The position numbers and the translations under genes were made by a program. The notes below the pieces were generated by a model. The model did not search any database, was not told the origin of the DNA, and saw only the letters and a program-made list of their open reading frames with translations. This document shows, piece after piece, positions 8,469-17,131 of a stretch of DNA of 64,000 bases. Position 1 is the first letter of the stretch; the number at the start of each line of letters is the position of its first letter. Source of the stretch: CAVPFA01 sp963703655. GTDB taxonomy: Bacteria; Actinomycetota; Acidimicrobiia; Acidimicrobiales; Bog-793. The stretch spans positions 1,302,001 through 1,366,000 of the forward strand of contig CAVPFA010000003.1 of the NCBI GenBank assembly GCA_963703655.1. The letters run 5' to 3'.

Positions 8469-8502
8469 CTTGCCACTGTTGCAGGCTTGCCACCGTTGCA
8501 GG
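8469..8502. repeat. 17-bp tandem direct repeat upstream of the tRNA pair
   Basis: CTTGCCACTGTTGCAGG followed at once by CTTGCCACCGTTGCAGG, differing at one base. It lies 34-67 bases upstream of tRNA-Asp on its transcript side. A perfect 7-bp hairpin (CCGGCGA-GAAA-TCGCCGG, 8442-8459) stands between repeat and tRNA. It could be a promoter-proximal protein site or a neutral duplication. Confidence 0.6.
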
Positions 8503-8641
8503 ATGAAAAGTCTGCGAATGTCGTGCCCTGGCTCCGAGAGCCTAGGCGATTTCTCGGGCGTCATCTTCGTCCAGCCCGAGACCGCCCTGTCGCCGACGGT
8601 CGCCTGCAACCTGGGACGCCGGCGCCCGCGTATCGCGTGAT

Positions 8642-8995
8642 TCAGACGATGGGACTTCGCCCGCCGCTCTCGGGTGTCGCACCGGCGTGCTCGCGGATGG
8701 CGGCTTCGACGGCATCGGGATCGTCAGGCGTGATGAAGGGCCGGACAAAACGGCCGAGGTCGAGAATGAGCCCAACCTTCTTCTTCGGACGTCCCGGATC
8801 CAGGCTCGCCCAGTAGCGGGGGTTCGCCGTGCCCCAGATCCGTCCCTTTCCCGTGAAAGTTCCGATGTCGACGCGCCGGACTGATCGAATTGAGCTGTAG
8901 GCGATGTGCTTCGTACCCCAGGGGAAGTAGTACCCGCGGATATCGATACCGTCGGGCGAGCATCGGATCCAGCGGTCCCGGTATTCGCTGCTCAT
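8642..8995 (-). CDS. PH-like domain protein, hypothetical
   Basis: 117 aa with no signal or membrane segment. The pattern of short strands (GIDIRGYYFPWGTKHIAYSS, then IRSVRRVDIGTFTGKGRIWG) and the order ...I-x-SVRRV...WG... recall the bacterial PH-like (bPH/YdbT-type) fold, which converts a surface property into a lipid or protein contact. No catalytic motif is seen. It is probably monocistronic, between the tRNA pair and the sedolisin gene, same strand. The PH assignment is from fold pattern only. Confidence 0.6.
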   Translation of the reverse strand: MSSEYRDRWIRCSPDGIDIRGYYFPWGTKHIAYSSIRSVRRVDIGTFTGKGRIWGTANPRYWASLDPGRPKKKVGLILDLGRFVRPFITPDDPDAVEAAIREHAGATPESGGRSPIV

Positions 8996-9107
8996 TACGC
9001 CCAGCTCCGATCATGGCTCAGTTTCGCAAGGTCATGGGTCACTTCGCCCAGCCTCGCGCGACAGCGGTCGGAGAGCACGCGGCTGGGCGTGGCGAAGCGC
9101 AGGCGTG

Positions 9108-12100
9108 TCAGTCGGAGATCGCGGCCGCAGCGCCGCCGAGCATCGCATGGGTGTCACCCTCGAATTGGGCGTCTCCGAAGGAGTGGACGTACCCATCTCG
9201 CCCGAGCAGCCAGTAGCCACCTCCGTCCGGCGTCGCGACCACGCCGGTCACGGGCGCGGTCAGGGCCCGGCCGGCGAGCGAGCCGCGGAACTTAGCGTCG
9301 CCATAGCTGAACACTCCGCCGCCGGAGGTCACGAGCAAGTAGCCGCCGCCGTCCGGGGCAGCCGACATGGCGACGACGTGACCGCGCAGGTGCGCCCTGG
9401 TCGCCGGGCGGTACAGCGTGGCGTCTCCGAAGGCGAAGACTTTGCCGCCGGACGCCACCAGCCAGTACCCAAGGCCGTCGGGCGTGGCGGCGATCCCGAC
9501 GATCAAGTTGGTCCGCTGCTTCGCGGCGAGCGAGCCGTACCGTCCGGCGTCGCCGAAGGCGAATACACCACCGTGGGAGGTCGCCAACCAGTAGCCGCGC
9601 CCATCGGGTGTCGCGGCAATCCCGACCACCGGCGCCCGACGTGTCGCCGCCAGCGAGCCGAGGTCGTGCGCCGCGCCGAGCGCATAGACGGTGCCGTCGG
9701 CACCCGCAAGCCAGTAGCCCTGAGCGTCCCTGGTGCAGGCGAGCCCCACGATCGGAGCGGGGAGAGCTCGTCCGGCCACCCCCGAGGCCGCACCCGCGAG
9801 CGACCCGAAACCAGCGACGTCACCGCCAACGCTCGCTACCAGGTAGCCGTTGTCACCGAGGCTCGGGACGACCGACGGGCCCGTTCGGGTCGAGCCGCCG
9901 GCCGCGTTCACCGACGAGACGCTGATCCGGTAGGAGACTCCAGGTGCCAAGGGTGCGAGCGTCGCGTGCAGCACGGTCGGCGCTACGTCCAGCGTCAGCC
10001 CCAGGCCGGACGCCGGGACGGCGGAGACGACATAGTGCCTGAAAGGCAGCCCGCCGTCAGAGGTCGAGCGAGTCCACGACACCCGGATGGATCCGGGCCC
10101 CGACGAGGCCTTGACCGAGGCCGGAGCCGCAGGCGCGCTCACCTTGTAGGTGAAGGCCCCGGCGAAAGTGCCCGAGCCGGCGAGGGTCGTCAGGGTTATG
10201 CGCACCGTGGTTCCCGCTGAGCCCGGTGGGATGACGGCGACCGCCTCGGTGTCACTTACCCCTACGAAGCCGAGCTGGGGGTTGGCTACGAGCGGGGAGT
10301 TTGCCTTTCCGAACGCGACACGCACGACGTTGCCGAGACCAGTGCCGGTGATCGTGGCGAAGCCGCCGCCGCCGGCTCGGCCCGACGACGGTGAGACGGA
10401 CTTCAAGACAGGCTTCACGGGCTCGTAGTAGGTGAACGCGACCCCACGGCCCATGGCGAGCGAGCAGCCGGAGAGGTCGCAGACCTCGAAGTACCCGGGA
10501 CCCGCGATCGCCGCCGGCGCGGTGAAGGTGAGACTCGTACCCGAGCGCACGGTCGCGGTAGTCCCGCTCGAGAAACCCTGGGAGGTGAAGAACTCGACGT
10601 TGTCCACGCCGGCAAATCCGATCCCGTTCGCGCTCACCAGGGTCCTTCCTGTTGTCGGGCCAGCGTGGACGCTGATCGACGTCAGGATGGGGACACTCGG
10701 GATCAAGGCGACTTGAGGGTTGGTCGATCCGCCCGCGGTTTGGATCGTCACCGGGATCGTGGTCATCGGTTGGTAGGTGCTGAGCCCGAGGTAGAGGACC
10801 TGAAGCTCGTCGGGCTCGATGGACACCAGCCCGGCTGCCGGGGACGCTGCCGGCGAGCCGACCGCGCCGAAGGTCACGCCCAGGAACGTGAGGAAGTTGA
10901 AGCCGGTGCCGTCGATGGTGACGATCGGTATCCCGGATACGGAAAGGTCCAGGTGCTCAGGAAGGTCAGGCGGGCTCAGGCTTGTCGTCGACGGTCTCGG
11001 GGCGTAGTCGAATTCGCTCGGAGCCGCCACGAGCTCGGTGCCCGCTGGCACGGAGTCGCCGGTCAGAGCCGGCAGGATTGGCAGCACGGCACTCGTCCCG
11101 TTGAGATTCGACACGGTGACCTCGACCTGGCAGATATCGGTCGTGGGAACCGCAGGTGCCGTCGCGCAGTCGGTGGAGCCGCTCTGTCCCGGGACGACGA
11201 CCGAGAGCTCCGAGTCCGAGATCACCGTCACATCAGCGGTCGGCACGGTGATACCTCCGAATTCCACCGTCGGCTTGGCGCCAGGAGCGAGTCCCTCATC
11301 GAGGCCGCTCCCGATGAGCCGGACGGTCTCGCCACCGGCGGCAGGACCGGCGCTCGGGCTGACGTAGCTCACCGACGGCACGGGCGCAGCGGAATTCTCG
11401 TCCACGAAGTGGAACTCGGCGAGCGGGGAGGGCTCGCTCGAGCCCCTGGTACCTGACACCGTCACGACGACACCGCCGATCGCAGCGCCGGGGACTCCCG
11501 GGTTCGTCGGCGCCGCGGGCGTGACCTCGGTGATCTGGGTGCCAGCGGAGTTCACGTCAGCGGTCGTCACCGCGACGTCAGAAGATCCGAAGTTGACCGC
11601 AGTGACCCCGGTGAGATCGGTCCCACTTATAGTCACTGTCGTCCCACCCTGGTAGGAGCCGAAGTCAGGGTTCACTTGCGTGACGACAGGTCGGGACGTG
11701 AGCCCGGCGCCATCCGCGCAGAGCAGAGCAGCGAGGCCGGGACCACCGGTCGGGCTGGTGACACGGGGACTCCCGAGACCGGTCGCCATGTCGTACCCCT
11801 TCGTGGCCGGGTAGGCACCACCGTGCGCGCGGAGGGCGTCGTTGTTCCCAACCGTGATGTCGTTGAATGCCTGGGCGTAGGCGGTCGGGTTGGCGGCGAT
11901 CTGGTAGAGCGCGGGGTTGGCGAAGCCGATGGCGGACTGGTGCCCGGCCGCGCAGGTCGCGTCGGACAGCGCGGCGACAGCCGCCCACGTCGGCGCGGCG
12001 GCCGACGTGCCGCCGACGGTAGTCCACTGTCCGCCGTACACGACGGTGTCGCCGTGGAACGCGCTGGCACTGGCCGAGACGTCAGGCACCTCCCGGCAGT

Positions 12101-13688
12101 AGGTACCAGCAGCTGCCGCGCAGGGTGCTCCGGAGGTGAACGGGCCGTGCACCCCCCGAACCGTGGGCGCGGACTGCCACGCGGGCATCTGCCACAGGCT
12201 CGAGATCCCACCACCGCTTGCCCCATTGGAGTTGAGGCCTTCGATCCCTCCGTCGTTCCAGACGACCTCGGTGGGCGGGTCGCTCGGTGAGAGCATGCCC
12301 GTACCTCCGACCCCGGTGACGTAGGGCTGGCTGGCTGGATCCGAGACGCTCAACGAGTTGTTCGTCGGGTCGTTTCTCGAGCAGCCTTCGGATCCGCTGT
12401 CTCCCGATGCGGCGAACCAGCTCTGGCCCTCGAGAGCCGCCTGCTGGAACAGCACGTTCTCGACTTGCTGGAAGCCCGGTGAGATCTGAGCCATCTGCGA
12501 CTCGCAGAACCCCCAGCTCGTGCTCACCACAGACGCCCGGTCTTGCGCCACGATCGCGGCTATCTCGTCGAGCCAGGCGGTGGCCGTCTCCGGAGCCTCG
12601 TACACGTCGATGTCGGCTCCGGGCGCCAGGGCCGAGATCTCCTCGACATCGAGCGCGGCCTCACCTGACCCGGGTCCGCCCGACTCTCCGCCGTCCACGG
12701 CGATGACCTTGATCTTGGACGTGCGGCTCGCACCGAACACGCATTCGTCGAAGGTGGCGACGTCGGTCATCGCGAAAGGCTCGAGTTCGAAGACGTCCAC
12801 GGTCTGGCCAGCCCCGAGGTTCTTCAACGCGTAGAGACCGTCGAAGCCGTAGGCGTGCGCGAGCTGGTCAGGCGTGTAGCCCCCAGTCTCACGGGCGGCC
12901 GCCGTGCCGGCGGCGCATGTGCCCGGACCGCCGGTCGTCGTCGCCAGCCGGCCAGCTCCCGGCGCAGCTGCAGAAACCGAACCGCGTCGGGTCGAAAGCG
13001 CACCAATGCCGCGCGATGAAGGCCGGCCCGTGACGGCGGGACTAGTCCCGAGTGCTTCCGGCCGGGCGAGGTTGTCGAGCCCGACGACGGACGCGACAGA
13101 CGGCGCGATCGACGCCGGCACTGAGGGTGCCACGGACGAGAACCGTCCCATCGAACCGTCGGGCAGGCGTACCACGCTGAGACTCGTCCGGAATGCACGT
13201 CCCATCGTGGAAGACTTGGCGCTGACAGGGATGACGAGCCCGTCGTCGAGCGGCGCCCCGACGGCCAGGCCTTCCCCGCGTAACTCTGCTGAGACGAGGG
13301 CGACCGTACTCGCCTGTGGCGCGAACAGCCCTGCGAAAGCTGCAGGAGAAAGGTATTGGCGGTACGAGCGCGACGACGGGGAGGACACCTGGGCTGCGTA
13401 GGCGGCGAGCGCCGAGTCGCTGCGCGGTGAGAGGACGACGTCGGCCGCGATCCTGCGGTCGGACGGCACGGGTCCGAGCACCGAGGCGTGAGCCGGCAGC
13501 ACTGCCGGCCGTCCGACCCGTTCGAACGAGAGACCGCTGGCTGATGCAAGGGAGGGCGGTCTCGCCGCGGCACGGGTAGCGCCGGCGGCGCCGGCGCCGG
13601 CGCCCGCCAGAGGGACAATGACGGCGACGGAGGCGGCCGCCACAGCCGCGCCCTTCGAGAAGCACCTGCCCGACCACGGAGGTCTCAT
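9108..13688 (-). CDS. Giant secreted sedolisin (S53) protease with TIG, FN3 and Acidimicrobiia-type propeller repeats
   Basis: 1526 aa from ATG 13688, which overlaps the previous stop as ATGA. Order: signal peptide (about 12-40), pro-kumamolisin domain (about 45-190), S53 catalytic domain with acidic motif EAALDVEE (about 343), ASGDSGSEGC oxyanion Asp (about 428) and nucleophile GGTSAAAPTW (Ser about 562), followed by the C-terminal Ca-binding region (FNDITVGNND...GYDMATGLGSP). Then come several IPT/TIG Ig-like modules (to about 1150), one fibronectin III domain, and six repeats of about 42 residues of the GYWL...GG.VFAFGDA type that look like one beta-propeller. An acid serine-carboxyl protease acting outside the cell or on its surface is the expected role. 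Last gene of an ABC/He_PIG operon. An alternative start at 13700 adds four residues. Confidence 0.9.
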   Translation of the reverse strand: MRPPWSGRCFSKGAAVAAASVAVIVPLAGAGAGAAGATRAAARPPSLASASGLSFERVGRPAVLPAHASVLGPVPSDRRIAADVVLSPRSDSALAAYAAQVSSPSSRSYRQYLSPAAFAGLFAPQASTVALVSAELRGEGLAVGAPLDDGLVIPVSAKSSTMGRAFRTSLSVVRLPDGSMGRFSSVAPSVPASIAPSVASVVGLDNLARPEALGTSPAVTGRPSSRGIGALSTRRGSVSAAAPGAGRLATTTGGPGTCAAGTAAARETGGYTPDQLAHAYGFDGLYALKNLGAGQTVDVFELEPFAMTDVATFDECVFGASRTSKIKVIAVDGGESGGPGSGEAALDVEEISALAPGADIDVYEAPETATAWLDEIAAIVAQDRASVVSTSWGFCESQMAQISPGFQQVENVLFQQAALEGQSWFAASGDSGSEGCSRNDPTNNSLSVSDPASQPYVTGVGGTGMLSPSDPPTEVVWNDGGIEGLNSNGASGGGISSLWQMPAWQSAPTVRGVHGPFTSGAPCAAAAGTYCREVPDVSASASAFHGDTVVYGGQWTTVGGTSAAAPTWAAVAALSDATCAAGHQSAIGFANPALYQIAANPTAYAQAFNDITVGNNDALRAHGGAYPATKGYDMATGLGSPRVTSPTGGPGLAALLCADGAGLTSRPVVTQVNPDFGSYQGGTTVTISGTDLTGVTAVNFGSSDVAVTTADVNSAGTQITEVTPAAPTNPGVPGAAIGGVVVTVSGTRGSSEPSPLAEFHFVDENSAAPVPSVSYVSPSAGPAAGGETVRLIGSGLDEGLAPGAKPTVEFGGITVPTADVTVISDSELSVVVPGQSGSTDCATAPAVPTTDICQVEVTVSNLNGTSAVLPILPALTGDSVPAGTELVAAPSEFDYAPRPSTTSLSPPDLPEHLDLSVSGIPIVTIDGTGFNFLTFLGVTFGAVGSPAASPAAGLVSIEPDELQVLYLGLSTYQPMTTIPVTIQTAGGSTNPQVALIPSVPILTSISVHAGPTTGRTLVSANGIGFAGVDNVEFFTSQGFSSGTTATVRSGTSLTFTAPAAIAGPGYFEVCDLSGCSLAMGRGVAFTYYEPVKPVLKSVSPSSGRAGGGGFATITGTGLGNVVRVAFGKANSPLVANPQLGFVGVSDTEAVAVIPPGSAGTTVRITLTTLAGSGTFAGAFTYKVSAPAAPASVKASSGPGSIRVSWTRSTSDGGLPFRHYVVSAVPASGLGLTLDVAPTVLHATLAPLAPGVSYRISVSSVNAAGGSTRTGPSVVPSLGDNGYLVASVGGDVAGFGSLAGAASGVAGRALPAPIVGLACTRDAQGYWLAGADGTVYALGAAHDLGSLAATRRAPVVGIAATPDGRGYWLATSHGGVFAFGDAGRYGSLAAKQRTNLIVGIAATPDGLGYWLVASGGKVFAFGDATLYRPATRAHLRGHVVAMSAAPDGGGYLLVTSGGGVFSYGDAKFRGSLAGRALTAPVTGVVATPDGGGYWLLGRDGYVHSFGDAQFEGDTHAMLGGAAAAISD

Positions 13689-16330
13689 CGCACGGTCCAA
13701 CCGAACGACATGAAACGGCTCGTGTACCCGTCACTCACAGTGATCCTCGCTGTGTAGAACCCTCTCGACCTCGGCACACCTGAGATCTTGCCAGTAACAG
13801 GGCTCATAACCACGCCATTCGGCAGGCCGGCCGCCTTGTACCTGAGCGCGCCCGCGGCGCGTTCGGTGGCCCTCACTTGGATTGACACCCCTTTGTCGAC
13901 CGCGGACCTCACCCGAGGCTGCTGGAAGACTGAGATCGGCTCGCTCACTGTCCAGGCGATCCGCACGTCCTGTGAGTACTTGGAGTCGGTTACCGTGACC
14001 ACCACGACTGCGGCAGCGGCGTTCGTTGGCCTTCCCGATATGACACCGGTCGTAGTCGAGATGCTGAGACCTGCAGGCAACCCCGTCGCCGAGTAGCGAA
14101 GAGCCGCGTTTGTGGTCGCGTCGTGCGCGGCGACCGTAACCGTCACCGGATGCCCGATCCAGCTCGAGACGCTCCGGGGCCCGGGCACTGAGAACGGGCT
14201 CACGCTCCATTCGAAGAAGGTCGAGGCTGTGTAGCCGGCCGAGTCGGTCGCGGTGGCCGTGACTCCGAACGTCCCTGCCGTCACCGGAGTGCCGCTGATC
14301 AATCCGGTTCCTGGCGTGACGGCGAGCCCGGGCGGCAACCCCGCTACCGACCATGAGGTGATCGCGGCGGTCGCAGACGAATCCTCGGCTCTCAGCTGGA
14401 GCTTGTCTGGGGTTCCGACAATCGACGCCGTGGTGCCTGGGCTGCTGACGGTGACCTCGTTCCACAGCGTCCAAGAGACGTACACAGAGCCCGCAAATCC
14501 GGCCGAATCGGTTGCCGTGATGAGCGCCAGGTAGGAGCCGGCGGTCGTGGCCGTACCAGTAACTACGCCGGTCGAAGGGCCGATCGTCAGCCCGGGCGGC
14601 AATCCGCTTGCCGACCACGACACCGTCGCCGTGCTGGAGGAGTCGTCGGAGACCAGATCCAGGGTCAGCTGGGCACCGGTAACGCTGGTCTGCGGTCCGG
14701 GTTGTAAGACCGACACGTCGTTGACGATCTTCCAGGTGAACGTCGCCGAGCCCGAATATCCCGCCGAGTCGGTCGCAGTCACCGTCACGATGGACATTCC
14801 ACTGGTGTCGGGTTTCCCGGAGATGACGCCGGTAGCCGACGCGATGCTGAGTCCGGGAGGCAGCCCGGTCGCCGAAAAGGACGTGACTGTCGCGCTCGGC
14901 AACGCGTCCCTCGCGACGATGGAAAGCGAAGCGCCCGCACCGCTCGTGTCGAGCTGCATTCCGGGGTTGACCACGGCCACCGGGCTCGTGATGTCCCAGG
15001 GGAACGACTCGGAGCTCGAGCTGCCCAATGAGTCGGTGGCCGTCACGACAGGATTGAAAGAGCCCACTGCGTTCGGCGTCCCGGTGATCAGTCCGGTCGA
15101 AGATGAAAGCGTCAGGCCGGTGGGCAAACCGGTCGCCTGCCAAGTGACGATCGAGACCCCCGACACAGAGTCCGATCCCGAGAGTTGGAGGTCCGCGGGT
15201 GCGCCGGCGGTTCCCGCCTGAGCCGCAGGCAGGCTGAGAGTCACCGACGACTTCGTAGGAATGCTGAAGACGTGGAATTCGTCGGGCCCCACTCCCGAGG
15301 CCGGCGGCGGACCGCCGGTCACGTCGAACAACTCCGAACCGTCCGGCGAGAAGGCGAGACCCTGCGGGAGCGTGGTCTCCCAGCTTTGGCCGAAGTAGTA
15401 CGACAACATCAGGGTGCCGGGATCGTCCAACGGATAGACCACCACGTCTGTGCTGTAAATTCCGTTCATACCGCCGGCGAAAAGTCCGCCGTTCGCAGAT
15501 GTCATCGCTGCCGCCGTCGGGTAGACGCTGTCGTCTGATGGGTAGACGACGCCGGTCGGACTGAAGTTCGAAGAGTTGAACTCGTAGAATTGGTAAGGGG
15601 AGCCACCCGCGGGAACCACGTGAGCTCCGTCCGGTGAGACCGCAAGATCTCCGATGTTGCTTATCTCCAGAGAACCAAAGCGGACCTCGATGGCAAGTGT
15701 CACCGTTCCATCCGCCGCCACCACGAAACGATCCGCAGCGCCCGGGGAAATACCCGGGTCGGTCCCGAAGAACGTATTGGTGTCCGCCGGGTCGGCGACG
15801 AGCTCATAGTCGCCTGGGACCGTCGAGGCCGTGACCGTACCTGTGGACGGGGAGACGCTCGCCAACAACCCGTCGTCGGTCACCCAAAGCAGACCCCCGG
15901 CTACGACGATTCCCTCTGCGGCGACGATTCCTGTAGCGAGAGTCGACTTTTGCAGGGTTGACGTGGAGATGACTTCGACGGCGCCGGCGTTGCTGGCTAC
16001 CACGTACAGGTTCGATCCGATCAGGGCCATACCACCAGCCCCAGCCACATCGGGGATCGTTTGCTCGATCTGTCCGCTGAAGCTCAAGACCGTGACCGAG
16101 CTCGAGGACGCGGAGGAAACGAAGACCTCCTGGGTCTGCGCATCCACGAGCATGGCGCTGTACCCACCTGGGATATCAGTCGTCGTTGGCGCGGACACGG
16201 AGGCACCGGCGCGATCCATCGGTCCCAACAAGAACACCGACAGGGGGAGCAACGCGATGGCGCTGAAACCGACCCGAGACACTATCGATTTCAAGATTGC
16301 CGTCCCCTCGCTGGCGACATTGTCCCACAC
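13685..16330 (-). CDS. Secreted He_PIG-repeat surface protein with N-terminal propeller-like domain
   Basis: 881 aa. A signal peptide (about 14-43, ending GASVSAP) is followed by YVTN-type propeller repeats (VDAQTQEVFVSSASSSSVTV, LAVSPDGAHVV, LAFSPDGSELF) to about 370. Six Ig-like He_PIG/cadherin-like repeats of about 88 residues come next, each with GLP.GL....TG.I.G.P followed by a TATDS-type end. The protein ends soon after the sixth repeat with no anchor motif seen. Start GTG 16330, 14 bases after the ABC ATPase stop; its stop overlaps the sedolisin start, so expression is coupled. Likely an adhesin or matrix component, or a partner or substrate of the sedolisin; none of this is shown by sequence. 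Confidence 0.82.
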   Translation of the reverse strand: MWDNVASEGTAILKSIVSRVGFSAIALLPLSVFLLGPMDRAGASVSAPTTTDIPGGYSAMLVDAQTQEVFVSSASSSSVTVLSFSGQIEQTIPDVAGAGGMALIGSNLYVVASNAGAVEVISTSTLQKSTLATGIVAAEGIVVAGGLLWVTDDGLLASVSPSTGTVTASTVPGDYELVADPADTNTFFGTDPGISPGAADRFVVAADGTVTLAIEVRFGSLEISNIGDLAVSPDGAHVVPAGGSPYQFYEFNSSNFSPTGVVYPSDDSVYPTAAAMTSANGGLFAGGMNGIYSTDVVVYPLDDPGTLMLSYYFGQSWETTLPQGLAFSPDGSELFDVTGGPPPASGVGPDEFHVFSIPTKSSVTLSLPAAQAGTAGAPADLQLSGSDSVSGVSIVTWQATGLPTGLTLSSSTGLITGTPNAVGSFNPVVTATDSLGSSSSESFPWDITSPVAVVNPGMQLDTSGAGASLSIVARDALPSATVTSFSATGLPPGLSIASATGVISGKPDTSGMSIVTVTATDSAGYSGSATFTWKIVNDVSVLQPGPQTSVTGAQLTLDLVSDDSSSTATVSWSASGLPPGLTIGPSTGVVTGTATTAGSYLALITATDSAGFAGSVYVSWTLWNEVTVSSPGTTASIVGTPDKLQLRAEDSSATAAITSWSVAGLPPGLAVTPGTGLISGTPVTAGTFGVTATATDSAGYTASTFFEWSVSPFSVPGPRSVSSWIGHPVTVTVAAHDATTNAALRYSATGLPAGLSISTTTGVISGRPTNAAAAVVVVTVTDSKYSQDVRIAWTVSEPISVFQQPRVRSAVDKGVSIQVRATERAAGALRYKAAGLPNGVVMSPVTGKISGVPRSRGFYTARITVSDGYTSRFMSFGWTVR

Positions 16331-16344
16331 TTGAGCCGGCTTGT

Positions 16345-17082
16345 TTACGCGGCGGAGTCCTCACGGATCGCTCCGTCGCGGATACGAATCCTGCGATCAG
16401 TGAGCCCGGCGACGTCTTGGTCGTGGGTCGCGACCACGATCGTCACGCCGGCGCTCGAACGCAGGGCGGTCAGTGTCGACATTACCTCCCTGGCGGTATC
16501 TGAGTCGAGGTTGCCGGTCGGCTCGTCGGCGATGATGACGCTCGGTCTGTTCGCGAGCGCCCTGGCGATCGCGACGCGCTGCTGCTCGCCGCCGGAGAGT
16601 CGCGAAGGCAAATGGCCCAACCGGGGGCCGAGTCCCACTTGGTTCAGCAGATCCGTCGCGCGCTCCAGTCGCTCTCGAGAGTGGACGTGGTTCGGGAACA
16701 TCGCGATGGCGACGTTCTCCTCCGCAGTGAGCGTCGGGATGAGGTTGAAGTGCTGGAAGACGAAGCCGATGTCCTTCGCGCGAATCCTCGTCAGCTCCTT
16801 GTCGCTCAGACCGCCGAGGTTGCGCTCGGCGAAGCGGATCGAGCCGCCCGTCGGGCTGTCGAGGGCGCCGAGCAGCTGCAGCAGCGTGGTCTTGCCGGAC
16901 CCGCTCGGTCCCTCGAGCGAAACCATCTCCCCGCTGTTGATGACGAGGTCTATGCCGCGAACGGCTCTGACAACCACGCCTCCTTTGGAAAAGGTCCGCT
17001 CGAGGCCCGACAGCTCGTAAAGGGGGATGCCAACGGACTGCTCGGGCGGCAGCCCCGCAGTTTCGGTCCTTTCGGTCTCCAT
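16345..17082 (-). CDS. ABC transporter ATPase, MacB/LolD (FtsE-like) type
   Basis: 245 aa with Walker A GPSGSGKTTLLQLLG, Q-loop FVFQHFNLIPTL, signature LSGGEQQRVAIARAL, Walker B VIIADEPTGNLD and a switch His in VATHD. It belongs to the o228/MacB family that drives FtsX-like permeases by mechanotransmission instead of passing substrate through a channel. Sits 49 bases after the FtsX-type permease and 14 before the He_PIG gene; the four genes read as one operon. It may help release or place the two giant surface proteins. Confidence 0.92.
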   Translation of the reverse strand: METERTETAGLPPEQSVGIPLYELSGLERTFSKGGVVVRAVRGIDLVINSGEMVSLEGPSGSGKTTLLQLLGALDSPTGGSIRFAERNLGGLSDKELTRIRAKDIGFVFQHFNLIPTLTAEENVAIAMFPNHVHSRERLERATDLLNQVGLGPRLGHLPSRLSGGEQQRVAIARALANRPSVIIADEPTGNLDSDTAREVMSTLTALRSSAGVTIVVATHDQDVAGLTDRRIRIRDGAIREDSAA

Positions 17083-17131
17083 TGTCGTCGCCTCGTCCTT
17101 TCCGACTTTCGTGACTGGTATCTACCGGCCG

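Noticed and set aside
10665..11456. 263-codon plus-strand frame opposite the sedolisin TIG region
   Set aside because: Charged antisense translation in a high-GC gene; no ribosome-binding site or motif.
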